A stretch of 64,000 nucleotides of DNA. Origin: Branchiostoma floridae. Lineage: Eukaryota; Chordata; Leptocardii; Amphioxiformes; Branchiostomatidae. The translations under genes were made by a program, and so were the position numbers. Position 1 is the stretch's first letter. Every line of letters begins with the position of its first letter. Positions 33,931 through 46,349 of the stretch are shown in pieces. Location: positions 27,258-91,257 of the forward strand of contig NW_023365618.1 in NCBI RefSeq assembly GCF_000003815.2, given 5' to 3'. The notes beneath the pieces were generated by a model, which worked only from the letters and a program-made list of their open reading frames with translations, was not told the DNA's origin and did not search any database.

Positions 33931-36900
33931 ATGGCGGTGTCTGTAGCTATAGATGAACCCGGGATGCTTCTGGAAAGTCCCCACTGGGACGACCGCACGG
34001 GGACGCTGCTGTATGTTGACCATATGGGACAGCGTGTCCACCACTGGAGTCCAGTCACCAAGCACAAGGACACGTATGACATAGGTAGACTTACATTTTA
34101 CACAATGTTCTCAGTTTAATACAGGGAATCATTTGCAGACAGATAAATAAACAGACAGACAAGTATTGTTAGACCTTCAACTTCACCCTACTCTCCAAAC
34201 AGGGGCTCCGCCCCGGCTGTTTTTTTTTTGTTTTTTTTACGTGTTTTAGACGTTTTTATCGGGGCTTCTATTGTGCTGTTTTGCTCTGGCTTTCTAGCAA
34301 ATAGCATTGGTAAGCGCAATTGTTATAAGAAACAAATGCATACTTTGTCCTGTTATACGTGTAAGGCGTTGTGATAATGGAATATTGCTAAGCAGATGTT
34401 GCGTAATTCCTTTGCCGCTTTCAGCATGCATGTTATCAGCTGTTCTATGTTTATCAGTGTTTCGTCGGCGCACTGTAGTATATATATAGATGCAACTGAT
34501 GCGGCGAAAGTTACAGATGTATATAATTCAACAGATGATCGTATTATGTATGATGTAGCAACAACAGCCGACGTCGTGGACCGTCCCCGACAATTTTGAA
34601 TATTTTTCATTTGGTGTAGTTTTTTTTTTTTTGAGATGCTGGTTTTGCTGTTGATGCGTACGGGATTGTGTTTTACATTTGACAGTAATAGGTACGTTAG
34701 CTTTAAGTAAGTTTTAGGTATAAGGCGATGTGCTCTGCATGCGATATAAACAGAATGTCACACACCACAAAAGACAAGACAACCGACATAGAAACCATAA
34801 TTTCGTCACGCAGAGTATGTTACCTGCGGTAACTTTATTATGGGAATGGGCATATAATTAGAATAGCCTATTCCACCAGCTTCAAATGTCACTTGGGATG
34901 TAGGGTGGGTTTGGACGGTTCGGACAGGCTGTGGGTGGACATGGCAATCATATAGAGGCTCTTAAGATGCCTCCTCTGGAGTTGTAGTTCTTATAATAGG
35001 AAAGGGGTTTGGTAGGATTGGACGTGGAGAGGTAGTAACTTTGCGCGGAGACTTTCTTTGTAATGACAAGCTCATTGGATCATCGCATCACATGTAGTAC
35101 ATGCTTTATTAGCGAAAAACTCTTACACTTTGGCATGGGTAAACGAAGGTGTGCGTTCCCATACATGCAAAAAATGTATTTTATAATGTTGCAAACACCA
35201 TAGACTGATGAATAGGCCGAGACAACTACTGGTGATTGTTGGCTCCTTGGTAACACTGATTAGATGTATCGGTTCTTCATCACTCTTCCAGACTGCGTGG
35301 TAGGTGCCGTCGTCCCTAGGGAATCAGGAGGGGCTGTAGTGGCCGCTGGGACCAAGTTTGCTTTTCTCGATTTCGAGACCGGGAAACTGACCTCTGTTGC
35401 GACGGTGGACCAGCACAAACCCACCAACCGGTTCAACGATGGCAAGTGCGATGCTGCCGGCAGGTTTTGGGCTGGTAAGGAAATTTTGCTTTCCACGATG
35501 TTTTAAGTTTCCTCAGTTTCTTCAAATGATACTAATTGACAATTTTTTTTTCATCCACACAGTAACAAATCTATATGTCGAAGTTAATTATGTATTATGC
35601 ATTCTCTTTTTTATTTTAATGTTCATCCTCTTTCCACAATGGCATCATTATCTGATTTGTAATATACACTGGACCATACAATACACTGCATTTGTAACCT
35701 CTAAAAGGTGTGCAGAATTGTACGATATGCTTATTTACCCCTTGTCAACCTACATTGATGTGAGAATGTGTTTCAGGCACTATCGGTAAAGTGGACGAGG
35801 GTGCTCCCACACAACTCGAACGGAAAGCTGGATCATTGTACTGCCTTCACACGGCTGGTATCGTTACAAAGGTAACTTACCTGGCAATTCAGTTCATGAT
35901 TTTCATTCAAAGCCCCTTTTGAAAGGTTGGCATTGGAAAATTGTGGAATTGTACGATTTTCTTTGGAAAAATAATATAAAATAGTTGTTAAATAGGAACA
36001 ATTTTCTTGAAAAGCGACATAAGAATACAAAATGATGCAGCACAACACTGACCACGTTTTCTGAGCAAAAATTGAGGTAACGCATTCCTGAACCATAACG
36101 AGGGTGCATTGATTTTCATCCGCCCCCCCCCCCCCCAAAAAAAACAACAACATATAATAGGATATGATTGTATATTTACTACAATCGTACAAAGCTGTTG
36201 TAAAATGAGCTAATACTGTTACAGAATACGCCGTGAAATTGAAAAGAAACGGATACAAATGTCAAAGAATGCCAAAGTAATTTCAAAGTCATGATCAAAG
36301 ACGAAGATGTGAAAGAAAACTGAAAAAAAATGGTCGGCTTAAATTTCATACTGAATACAGCTTTTTGGCCATTTTTTTTTTGTATTCGCTTGCTCGCATC
36401 AGTTTTGGGTGTCCAAAGGATATGTTATCCTTATCATAAAATCGACATGGCCTAACGGGGTCATAGGGTAATAGTCATAGGGTGCTCTAACTAAAGAGCT
36501 GAGGCATTATGTTCACTTTATCAAAGTACATTGTCAGTAAATGGCATCTGGCATTAATCGCAAGAACATAATGTGAACAGGTATTATATTCATACGGTTC
36601 ATTAAACTTTTGCTCTGTGTTCCAAACCGCATGGTAAACGCGGCAATACGTTTTTTAAGCTTGTATCTTTCAATTTTGTGGTAAGTTATGCATGGTATAA
36701 TAAGAATAGACTTGTAAATGATAAATGCGCATATACTTTTTTTCATTTATCTTTCTAAAAAAAATATCATTCTCCGATCGATAGGAACACGTCCCAGATA
36801 ACGATAACGTCCGTTTAAAATAAAAAAAAAATTATTACATTGATTTTCTAAGCATCGCTATTTTTTTCACTAGGCGTTCAATGAAGTTGACCTCTCTAAC

Positions 36901-38900
36901 GGTCTGACATGGACATCTGACAACTCCACCATGTACTACATCGACTCACTCAAGTACAGCGTGGATGCCTTCGACTTTGACATGCCAACTGGAACTCTGA
37001 GTATGTACTTTCTATGTATACGTAGGTAACCATGAAAACTCTATTATCTATGACTTATGTGTGCAAGCAAATCGGTAATTATTAATCTTGTTTTATGAGA
37101 TGGCACACATCTATGAGTAATAATGCTCATTTCCCCTGGATCATGCTGCATTTCTATGCCTTAACCCTCATCCGACCGTATGGGGTAATTTTTGACCCCT
37201 GGCGTATATTTTAATCTGCCATAGCAACATTTTTGATCAGAGAAAAAATTCCTTCCACGAAGTTGTTTGTATTCATGTTTTGCAACATCTACCAATTTTT
37301 CACCGAGTTTTGCCCATTATTGTATAAGCTATACTTGAAAGTTTGTGTCTTGTTCGGTGGGGTCAAAAATGACCCCAGCCAATTATGAACCATTAATTAC
37401 ATAAATATCAAGACATTTCAATAAAATAACAGGCATTCCTCATCATTGCTATTACAGCAACAAGTTATAGTTGCTTAGATGAGTAAACACCGAATATTTT
37501 GAAAGAAATTTAGTATTTTAGGGTAAAACACAGTTTTTCAACATTCTGCATAAATTATGATAATATGCACTAATTAACTATGCTAATGAAAGTGAACAAG
37601 TTTCTAATTAATAAAAAAATATTTATGGACAGAATGTGCAGAAGGAACCTACAAGAAAGATCTTTGCGGGAAAATAGACAAGAGTTATTGTATGTATGTG
37701 TTAAGATGGCGGAGTATGGTACATAATTAAGTAATAAATTCGTTACTTTTCACAAACATTGTATTTTTTCTTGTTAAATAACATTGTTATGCTATCAGTA
37801 TTATTGCATCATCACAATTATTGTTTAGAAATTGATAAGACAAAACATTGTTTAAGTAAGTTGAGTATGGTAGATTTTCAGAGCAAATGTGGTTTCTCCT
37901 CATTTTCTGCATAAATTATGATAATGAGTGATAACTACTGACACCAAAACTTGTCAAAATCTTTTTCATAGATTAGTGAAACAGCAAATACATAGAAATG
38001 ACAAAATAAGCCAGCAGAAATATGTCTATGAGCAAAACAAAATGGGGTCAAAAATGACCCCATACGGTCAGATTCGTCGTAAAAATGTAACGGTCGGATG
38101 AGGGTTAAATGAGTTAGAATCTGACGATGAATTGTTGATGGGGGGGGGGGGGGTGGCTAAATGTGCCTGCGCCAACTTTGACGTCGTATAACTGGCGAAC
38201 GACGTTTGCTAGGACTACGAGGCTTGGTGACTTTTCCTAGAATATTATTGGCAACAATTCTGCGAAAAAAATTAGTTTTCTCTCAAAGAACGGCGCATTT
38301 GTATAAGCTGTCAATTGTCTCTTGATGTTTCATTTGTATATCATTGTAGGTAACCGTCGTCAAGTGATGGCTTTTAACCCGCCGGTAGACGGTATGCCTG
38401 ATGGGATGTGTCTCGACACAGATGGTAAAGTGTGGATAGCCATGTATGGTGCTGGTCAGGTGCTACAGGTGGACCCAAGCACAGGTTAGCAGAGAGATTA
38501 AAATTAAAAATAAAATTTATAAATACATCAGTGAAGGCAGCCATCTAATCATGGGCTGTATTAGAGGTAGATCAACTACATCATAGGTCTAAATGAAGTT
38601 TAACGGCAATGAGGCAAAGAAACGAATGTAATATAATCAAATGCAGTGTTTGTTCATGCTAAGATGAAAGTTGCAAATTTTCTTCTTACCGTAGGCACAC
38701 AACTCCGCTCCGTCAAGTTTCCAGCTCCCCGCACCACGTCGTGCTGTTTCGGAGGCCCTAACCTTGACGTCATGTACGTGACAAGTACAAGGGCAGGTTA
38801 CTCTCCGGAGGAGATCCAGCAGAATCCTCTGTCTGGCTGTCTGTTCCAAGTGACCGAGATGGGAGCCAGAGGCACCCCTGGGGTGTGCTACAAAGGTTAA
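33931..38900 (+). CDS. RGN-like: regucalcin / SMP-30 family (gluconolactonase-type lactonase), 6 exons, 299 aa
   Basis: Exons: 33931-34084, 35292-35474, 35777-35871, 36874-37000, 38350-38484 and 38695-38900; all junctions obey AG/GT and phases agree (1,1,0,1,1). The 299 aa equal the vertebrate regucalcin length. The family is a six-bladed beta-propeller with one divalent metal, hydrolysing aldonolactones; in vertebrates it is also linked to calcium handling. The metal ligands are visible: Glu15 (LLESPHW), Asn153 (DLSNGLTW) and Asp204 (GMPDGMCLD). The substrate-side Arg98, Asn100 and Asp101 (NRFNDGKCDAAGRFW) are present too. There is no signal peptide, so it is cytosolic. AATAAA occurs at about 39371 and 39401. 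The intron between exons 4 and 5 carries a 940-bp piggyBac-type element. Confidence 0.95.
36380..36452 (-). mobile_element. solo end of the Harbinger-like family
   Basis: It reads TCGCTTGCTCGCATCAG ... ATCGACATGGCC followed by TAA, matching the right end of the element at 20469-22784. No left partner was found, so it is a truncated copy, in the regucalcin intron 3. Confidence 0.6.
37165..38104. mobile_element. piggyBac-type non-autonomous element (940 bp)
   Basis: TTAA is present on both sides (37161-37164, 38105-38108). The TIRs begin CCCTCATCCGACCGTA and end, inverted, CGGTCGGATGAGGG; next to them is the palindrome GGGGTCAAAAATGACCCC. TTAA duplication with a CCCT start is the piggyBac pattern. 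The middle is A+T-rich and non-coding. It sits between exons 4 and 5 of regucalcin. Confidence 0.9.
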
Positions 38901-39852
38901 ACCAACGGTGGCAGTCTTTTCAATATCGTAAAATGATCACAGCTGCTGCTTTTTACCAGTCTCTACAAGACTCCTGTATTTACTGACAGAAATATTTAGA
39001 AATTTACTCGCGGCTTAGTCAGTCATAAATTTACACAGTTGCTAGCATATGGTAAAGAGACTTTGAGTCCCTGGTGCTGTCAACTTTTCAAGAATGTTTA
39101 ACTACAGTGCAAACCCTGTTTCTGTCAATAAGGCGTGAATATGTATCAATATTACAATGATTGTACTTGATGCAAGAGAAATATGTTATAAGCTTTCTTG
39201 AAAAAGCTTCAATAACTGCTTGATATCTGTTCAGTTCCCACCCCTTGGTAATTTGAACTTTCGTTTATTCATGAAAAGCTAAAATCGGCATGCATGCCTC
39301 TTTACATGAAGTGAAGTGCTACTGTTAATCATTTTGGCAAGCATGTTTGACATGTCTACTGATATTCCCGAAATAAACATGTCTGTAACTGGTAAGATAT
39401 GATCTGACAATAAAACTCTGGAATGCAGGTCTCAACAATATCTCTTAATGACAACAATTATTACCATTTATAGGATATTTAGCCCCATGACAACAAATAC
39501 CACCAAAAAGTAGTATACGGAAAATGAACAAAAACGTTGAACGTATTTGCTTCAAGTTGCGTCAACAACTTACTCCTTATGCTTTTGAATTTTAATTTGC
39601 TGTTGCAGTAATAAAAGACATTCTGCACCGGCCCTTAAGCGCTTCACATAGACTTTAGTAAGCTGTAAGTCTGTGCCTTTAAGCCACCATGCATTGCCAC
39701 TGAATGTGTTGTTTAGGTATTACATGATGTTTTTGGTGGTGATATTCATTTTGGGTCCTGTACCTACCCGCACTACATTATAGAAAACCTTTGAGCAAAG
39801 TTACTGCTGCTCGAGCATAAACCCTAGGTCCAAAAAGAATTCAGCATGTTTT
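38901..39852. other. 3' UTR and intergenic DNA after regucalcin
   Basis: Two AATAAA signals near 39371 and 39401 could end the regucalcin mRNA. No other feature is recognised. Confidence 0.5.
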
Positions 39853-40016
39853 CCACGCAAATACTTCTATCAACTGAGAGTATAGAAAGAATCACAGGCC
39901 AAACGAGCCCGAGGTTGGTTACCGGTTACTTGAAACAACAGTAACTCCAATACTTAAGGGACTGTACTGAAACACAGGTCTGGTTTGGTTCACGCCATGG
40001 CATTAGTGCTGTATTT
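39853..40016 (+). repeat. 164-bp direct repeat downstream of regucalcin
   Basis: Partner of 32118-32278. It differs by a few substitutions and a small insertion (ACCGGTT) near 39920. Confidence 0.9.
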
Positions 40017-40019
40017 CCC

Positions 40020-41431
40020 AAAACATAGTTGTGTCTGTTAAAAATAGGGCAGCGTTTGCTTCCGTAGCTGTTGTTTATTAATTCATAAGCGTGTAATATT
40101 GTATACAGACAAATATATTCAGTAAAACGTTGAATGTAACTCAGTTCTGGTATACTTTTGTGGCTGCATAGGACACATAAAGGAAATCAAATGAATATCT
40201 AGTCACTATGACCTGAAGCATAAAAAATTGTAGTCAAGGAGCCTAGTGAGAATATATATATAACGTTTATTGCAAATCCATACCCATTGAGCTAATTTCA
40301 AGTGAACAAAATAAAATACATGAAGGGATTGAAAACAGGTAAATAACCTAAGGTCTAACATACAAAGATTAAGTGATTGAATGTACATACAGCATATATA
40401 ATAGGGTTCTAAACTTATGCTACTATTTCGGGGTTTGACTTCTTCTTTAAAAACAGTTGAAAATTAAAAGTCACATATTTTCTTGTATTAAATCATAGTT
40501 GACATGATAATTCTCTAAACCAATAACATATATTCCTTGTTTTCACCAATACTACAGTGAGTAAAAATCAATCAACTAGAAATTTGCTCATGAACAAGTG
40601 CAGCATTTCACTCCATCTCCCTCCAAATTCAAAAGTGGACTGTTCCTTATCACCTTTTTGCGAAAATCCGAAATCACTCCAACATGATTTTTTTCAGCCC
40701 CCTCCCTAATTAAGAAATGGACTCTCCCGTAATACCTATGCAAAGTGGACTATTAGTGTAAAAGATACCCCTACACGGAATTCCAGGTCATTTGGCTTTC
40801 ATGTCTTGACACAGAAACCCAAAATACACATTTTTCTAGAAATGGGCAAAAATACCATTTTTTTCAATAATATGGAAGTGGTATATATGCCATTAGCCTA
40901 TGGGCACGTGCTTTTCGTACCTTTATACTAAGTTTCGGGTTATTTGGTTATTTGCATATATATTTGTAAAAATGACCAAAAATCCCAAATTGAACAATGT
41001 TAAAGTAGTGTTTGCCAAAAGCCCGAATAAAGTCCTGTGGGCATGTACCCTACCACCTTAATGCAGATTTTCAGGCCATTTTCCTTTAATAACAGAGCAT
41101 CTATAGTAGTAGAAGCAAAAAATATGTAGTTAATCTAAAATGTCCCCCAGCCCCCCGAAATAGATACAAAAGATGCATACAAAAGTGTGGCGTACAAAAA
41201 GTGCTGATAGATCCTTTGGGCATATGTCCATGGAACCTTTACACCAAATTTCACATTATGACGTTGTAATACGCACATGGACCCAATATATTCTATATGT
41301 TAGGTGTATGCAAATGACAAGAAAGACTAAATAGAATTTTTAAGGCCTCTATGAAAGAAAAAAAATTAAAAAAAAATGCTGGGGGTATTTGCTCTGTCCG
41401 ACCCCATGACAGAGGACAATATATTCCTCCT
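40020..41431. other. intergenic DNA between regucalcin and the FMO gene
   Basis: A+T-rich. Part of it (40560-41330) contains loosely repeated sentences such as GGGCATRTGYCC...CCTTTA and CCAAATTTC, perhaps an old dispersed repeat. No coding exon was found. Confidence 0.45.
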
Positions 41432-44400
41432 TTACTTTGCGGTTGACTGCTTCTGTCTATCAGTTTGTTGAGGAACCATTTCCCATGTCTCCTGTCCTGT
41501 TACCTTATATTCTGCATTTCTGAAGTGCTGAGGATCAGAAAACAGACGCAGGAAGGAGTCTATAGCCATAGAAGTCTGGCCCAGAGGGTCAGGCTGGCGG
41601 GTCACCTTGGCTAGCTCGGTGATATGTGACAAATAAAGGGGGAATACATCATGGGCCTGGCGTGGAACTAAGCCTGCCTCTACACGTGTTTTAAAGTCTT
41701 TGTCAATTTCTTGATCCATGACTGCCTTAGAGGGAAGACGAAGGCTACCATCCAAGGCCCCCAAAGCAAGCTTGACTTCAAGCTGAAATAAAGAGAATGA
41801 TGTGGCATGATGTGTGAGCCCTACAAATGACATAGTAGGGTAAGTGGTGTTAATAACATGCTTGTACAGTGGGTAAGCTCTGCCTTCGTTGATAGTGATA
41901 CCACATTCAGGAGTAAGGAAGGGTAAGCTGAGGCTATAACCTGTACAGTAGACGATGTCGTCTGCATTAAACACTTGCCCGTCCTGAAACCTAACGGTGT
42001 TAGGACCCACGATACACTCTACTCTAGGGGCTTGCGTAACATTTGCAGGCAGGTTATGTATTTCCACGGTGGGTGGGTTAGAATGACTGATGACGACATG
42101 TTCGGCGACCTGAGCGAGCTCAACACAGATGTCGACGCCTGAAGCCAAGGCTCCCATGATGATGACGTTTCTCCCACGGAACGGTTCTGGTACCCGGTAC
42201 TCATGGCTGTGCATGGTCCCGCCCTGGAATTGGTCTATACTGGGGACGGCCGGAATGTACGGGACGGAATATCTCCTGCAGGAGGAAGGATACTTAGTAG
42301 TGAAGCTTCCGTTTATCCTAAGAGATCGCTCCGCATACAATCTATCATTCCATTGACTTTTAGAATTATGAGTGCCTACGCACATCTAAATGTTGATATT
42401 GTTTAACTTTGCATAAAAGCATCTAAGCATACCAGATGAAAATAATTGTTCACGACTTTATATGGAGTAACAAGAAAAAACAAGTAGCCTCGTGTAGGTA
42501 ACGACACTCATTCAAAGGTTATTCTAGAATTTCTTTGGAATATGAATATGTGTATGCTCTCTATACAGTGACCAAAAAGTTATCACATTTCATTTATTTT
42601 GCGATAGGTTCCCGGGTTTGATAATTGCCAAACCATACGAAAGTGAAGTTTGGAAATGAAGTTTAATCGACTACGTACCCGCCATTACACACCATGACTG
42701 CATCAAACTGTTCCGTGCTTGGGCTGTCTGGAGCCGTGACCTTGAATGACGTGACCTTGAAAAACGTATAACACATTGCCAAACACAACGACATCATACA
42801 ACAACATTGAGTTCAAATCTAGGATAAAAGAGCTTGCGAAAACACGAGACAAAAGACAACCCCTGAGCACATGGTGGTAATGATTTTATATTTCAGTATA
42901 TCTAAGTTCTATATTTATGTTGTGTTATTAGTACACTTTTGATTGGATTGTGTTTCAATCAATTAAGTTAACTTCTTCTGCTATTCATTATTCGTTATGT
43001 ATGATCACTTCTTTATTTTGACCTCTGACCTCTGCTTATCATTTTACGCTAATTATCCGCTTTTTATGTTAAGTTGTTTCTTTTTCATTTCATGTATTTC
43101 ATTTATTCTTATTATTATGACTCCAGGAAGAGTAGTGGCATGATTTTATGATGTACACTAATGGAGATCGCAATAAAACAAACAAACAAACAAACCTGCC
43201 ATTTAACGTCGCCATGGACGCAGACAGGTTTCACTGCATCAACTCTGCTCAGGAACTAGGACATACAAGATTAAAGATGCTATATATGTGATAAGCAAAA
43301 AAACAAACAAGCAACAACAAAAAAAGTTGCCAGCAAATGCATAATGTTTCCCATCACATGGCCTAGCAAACAAACTACTGCTCTGTTAATTAAGGTTCAC
43401 TAGTGTATACATTTCATATTGAATACAGTAAGCAATTCAAAGGATACCTGTATATACTGGTGAAGTCCGAAGTGTTTTGCGTACTTCTCTAGGTAGCGAA
43501 GCACCTCCTCATGGGGAAGGTAAGATGGCAAACCACTGTCGTAAGGAAAGTCTTGGAAGACCATCGCCTCTTTGGGAAGATTTGTTCTTTTGGATGAAAA
43601 CAAATGAAATAATTTTGAACCCATAAGATTCCTTGATCTTGGTTAAGATGCCAGTATGTTTGCGCCCTTTTGTCAGGGAAATGACGGTACGTCCGTTCAA
43701 TTAGAAGATCTCATAGCCAAGATATTTGCAGGTTCACGGTAGCAAGACTTGGCTTTGTTTTCGTAGTCGTCCATGGGAGCTGCCATGTTAAATGTTGACA
43801 TTATTAAGTCGTCATCTTCCTTTAAGTGACCAATGGCCATATTTTTCCAACGACGCCACAAATCTAATCGTTCAATATTAGTACTGGAACCAAAGTAACA
43901 TGCTATATATAGTACATGAAATGTCTGTTTCAAGAATTTGTGTTGCAAGAAGATCTGCTTACAATGATGTTAATGATGGTTTATCATGACTAAATTGATG
44001 TCGATTGTTATATTTATAATTTGACTAACCCAGTGCCACTGGCTACTCATCTTGCATTTCCAACCACCTAAAACACAACCAAGGACACTCCTTCAACCTC
44101 CAATCCACCGATATCCTAGACCGCGAATCCCGCTGGTTCGAACAGGGAGTTAGAGACTTCGGACATCGCCCCCCCCCCCCCCTCGTAACAAAACATTTAC
44201 CCCCTGTAACTGAAACAACAGGAGCTAATTTGCATTAACTGTGTTTTAGATTTGTTTCTCATTGAAATCTAAAATTGTCCTCAGCTTGACTTTGCCTTAC
44301 TTTTGTATCTATTGGAATCCGAATTGCCTTCAGCTTGTCTGCTTGACGTTGTCTTACAATGTGTCTGACATCTAAAATTGTCATCATTCATAGTTAAGAT

Positions 44401-45524
44401 ATAAAAGACCAGTTTCTTCCAGATAACTTCAGTGTCACTGAAGAAAGACAGTGGATGTTATCTGAAACGTCTGACCGTTTCCAAAATCATATCCAGTTGC
44501 TTGAGTAACTGCTTTTTTGCATGCATATGTTAACACCTGCCTATTATTATATATCTATATATCTAATTATAATTCCCCCTGACATAATTTACACTAGTTC
44601 GCGAACCTGTGATGTGCGAACTTGAATGATCACAGACCTACACATAACCACTTGTAAGAATTCTATCTTCTAGCCGCACACTACCAAAATTGACAAATTG
44701 ACAGCTTCAGAGTCATGTAGCACTCATCTGCATTGCTAGAGGCTACTACGCTTAAGCACAATGTAAGGCTGGATATATGGACTAGTCAAAGAGTTGTATC
44801 TGCTGTAATTCTGTCAATTTTGGGAGTGTGCGGCTAGAGGATAGAATTGTTACAAGCCGTGGTTATGCGTATGTCTGAGATCATTCGGGCCTCGGTTGGG
44901 AGCAAGGCACATACTGCTTCCTGGGTGCTTGAGAATTCGTTTTGAATAGTACCGTTGTCGTCTTGAAACAACTGGTGAAAATGCCCCCATGCCGAACCTA
45001 TCGCTAAGCGGCTTGGGGACAAGGTCATTGGAAGGTCCTGAACGGCTTAAGATATCCTACATGAATTTAGACTTGGTCGTTACAAAAAGCGATGAAGTAC
45101 CTTCAAAACCATGGAATGAATGGCATGTATTATCCATGGACACATTATACATAGTTCGGCATAGTTGCCGGCAATAATGTAACTAGACGTGAGTTCAAGA
45201 GAACATTTATAACTCATATTGGGTACCTAGGGACTGCAAATAATACACTAGATGTATCATCATCATCATGATTACTATCATTATCACCAGCTACAAGTCA
45301 AACAGGTGTGAATGAATGCTGTACCTTAGGTTTTTGTACATGCTGGAGTGAACAGGAAGTCCGTGCTCGCCCGTCCCAGTCCTGTCCGTGTACACCCAGG
45401 TCCCGCCCACCGCCGCTGTCTGCTCGTACACGGTCGGCAGGTAGCGCTCAGGTTCCGCAGACAGAAAGCGAGCCGCGCACAGGCCGGCCGGGCCCGCGCC
45501 GATTACAGCCACACGAAGCACCAT
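41432..45524 (-). CDS. FMO-like: flavin-containing monooxygenase (5 exons, 439 aa)
   Basis: Minus-strand exons: 45524-45325, 43586-43448, 43255-43196 (a 60-nt micro-exon), 42755-42679 and 42275-41432; all splice sites and phases agree. FMOs use FAD, NADPH and O2 to oxygenate soft nucleophiles (N, S). Visible motifs: FAD fingerprint VAVIGAGPAGL (Gly9, 11, 14); YKNLRTNLPKEAM; FMO signature F175-x-G177-xxx-H181-xxx-Y185; NADPH site GALASG (200-205), where Leu202 replaces the usual second Gly or Ser; and VYCTGYSLSLPF. There is no C-terminal membrane anchor like that of vertebrate FMO1-5, so it is probably soluble, as in invertebrate FMOs. An in-frame Met further upstream (45608) lies next to a TATA-like CCCATAAATA (45611-45620), so the downstream Met at 45524 is preferred. 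Confidence 0.94.
42895..43195 (+). mobile_element. LINE-like 3' end with (ACAA)n tail abutting an FMO exon
   Basis: On the plus strand, AGGAAGAGTAGTGGCATG and CTAATGGAGATCGCAATAAA are followed by repeated ACAA units up to 43194. GAGATCGCAATAAA plus a short simple tail is a common 3' end of amphioxus non-LTR elements. The tail stops exactly where the minus-strand FMO micro-exon ends (43196), so the splice donor region GTTTGTTTGTTTG comes from it. Confidence 0.6.
44058..44525 (+). mobile_element. Penelope-like element 3' end (GIY-YIG C-terminus)
   Basis: At 44067-44160 one frame reads HLKHNQGHSFNLQS then TDILDRESRWFEQGVRD. This is the H...GH.F...ILDRE..W.ERGV.EA pattern at the end of the GIY-YIG endonuclease domain of Penelope-like retroelements. 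The frame then breaks at a C-run (44170). The following 3' UTR has ACTGAAGAAAGACAGTGGAT and GAAACGTCTGACC, also typical of these elements. It lies in FMO intron 1. Confidence 0.75.
44624..44888. repeat. fold-back repeat (2 x about 80 bp)
   Basis: Left arm about 44624-44703, right arm about 44806-44888. Shared (inverted) words are CTAGCCGCACACT, CCAAAATTGACA and CATAACCAC. Probably a MITE; no clear TSD was seen. Confidence 0.8.
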
Positions 45525-45610
45525 TTTATGTGACCACTTTCGTCTAGTGCCACCATTGGTTGTTGACGATCCTTGGACTTTACTGTTGGAGTTGAGGTCG
45601 CATAACACAG

Positions 45611-45620
45611 TATTTATGGG
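45611..45620 (-). promoter_or_regulatory. TATA-like element of the FMO gene
   Basis: The minus strand reads CCCATAAATA about 90 nt before the chosen start codon. This is a plausible core promoter, supported only by position and sequence. Confidence 0.35.
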
Positions 45621-45899
45621 CGACCCAAGTGGTCAAAAGTAGGTCGGGCACAAAGTAGTGCGTCGCAGTTCTTGAAAAGTCATAGCAATTTTTCTGTGCA
45701 GGTCAACGAGTCGGAAACTGTGGTGGATAGTAGAGTAATACGTCGGTTTTGAGCATGTATGATTTGGGTTACGATGTTTGTTTGGCTGGGTAGAATCTCG
45801 CGCACGAATCCTATTCCCGTTACGTCTGCAGTATGGTGACCTCCGCTGAGGTCAAATCAAAGTGGTTTTTGTAGGAGAACAGACAAAACAAGACAAAAC

Positions 45900-46084
45900 A
45901 AGTCATGACTTCAAGTACCAGTTTCCAAGCTAGGATTGATGTGTTCAAAAATTCGTATTTTCCCAGAAGTATCGTAGATTGGAATTTGTTATCACCAAGC
46001 ACAGTAGGGGCATCTTCTCTGGATAGTTTTAAAGAACGCTTGCAGATAGATGTGCAAAAGTTATGTGTGACGGATCGTTCAGTG
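45900..46084 (+). mobile_element. LINE 3' coding remnant
   Basis: A 60-codon frame contains RIDVFKNSYFPRSIVDWN and later SLDSFKERL, the C-terminal signature of non-LTR (L2/RTE/CR1-like) polyproteins: F-P-R-x-I-x-D-W-N-x-L...S.DSFK..L. It ends with TAA; the upstream part is missing. Confidence 0.75.
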
Positions 46085-46349
46085 TAATATAACCAGCTGC
46101 TGCCGCGCCGCGTGCCTGCGAAGCTGGTGTGTTACGCCGAATGGCGGTTATACCGGCTATATAGATACAGATACAGGAACAGCCATACAAACGTAAGCTC
46201 ATTTTCACATATTTGTAGATTTTATCCTGAACTTCAACATATTACATTTCTTGTCAATTACTTTTGCACCCTGCTATAAATTCTGAGGCATCGAAAATTG
46301 GATTTTTGTTAACCATGACTTTGTAATGGTAATATGATTGAAGGTGTAT

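Noticed and set aside
43697-43948. 83-codon frame upstream of FMO exon 2
   Set aside because: No match to the FMO sequence and the predicted splice phase skips it; it is intron.
44120-44150. GGTTCGAA as a tRNA T-loop
   Set aside because: No acceptor or anticodon stems around it; the sequence is coding remnant of a Penelope-like element.
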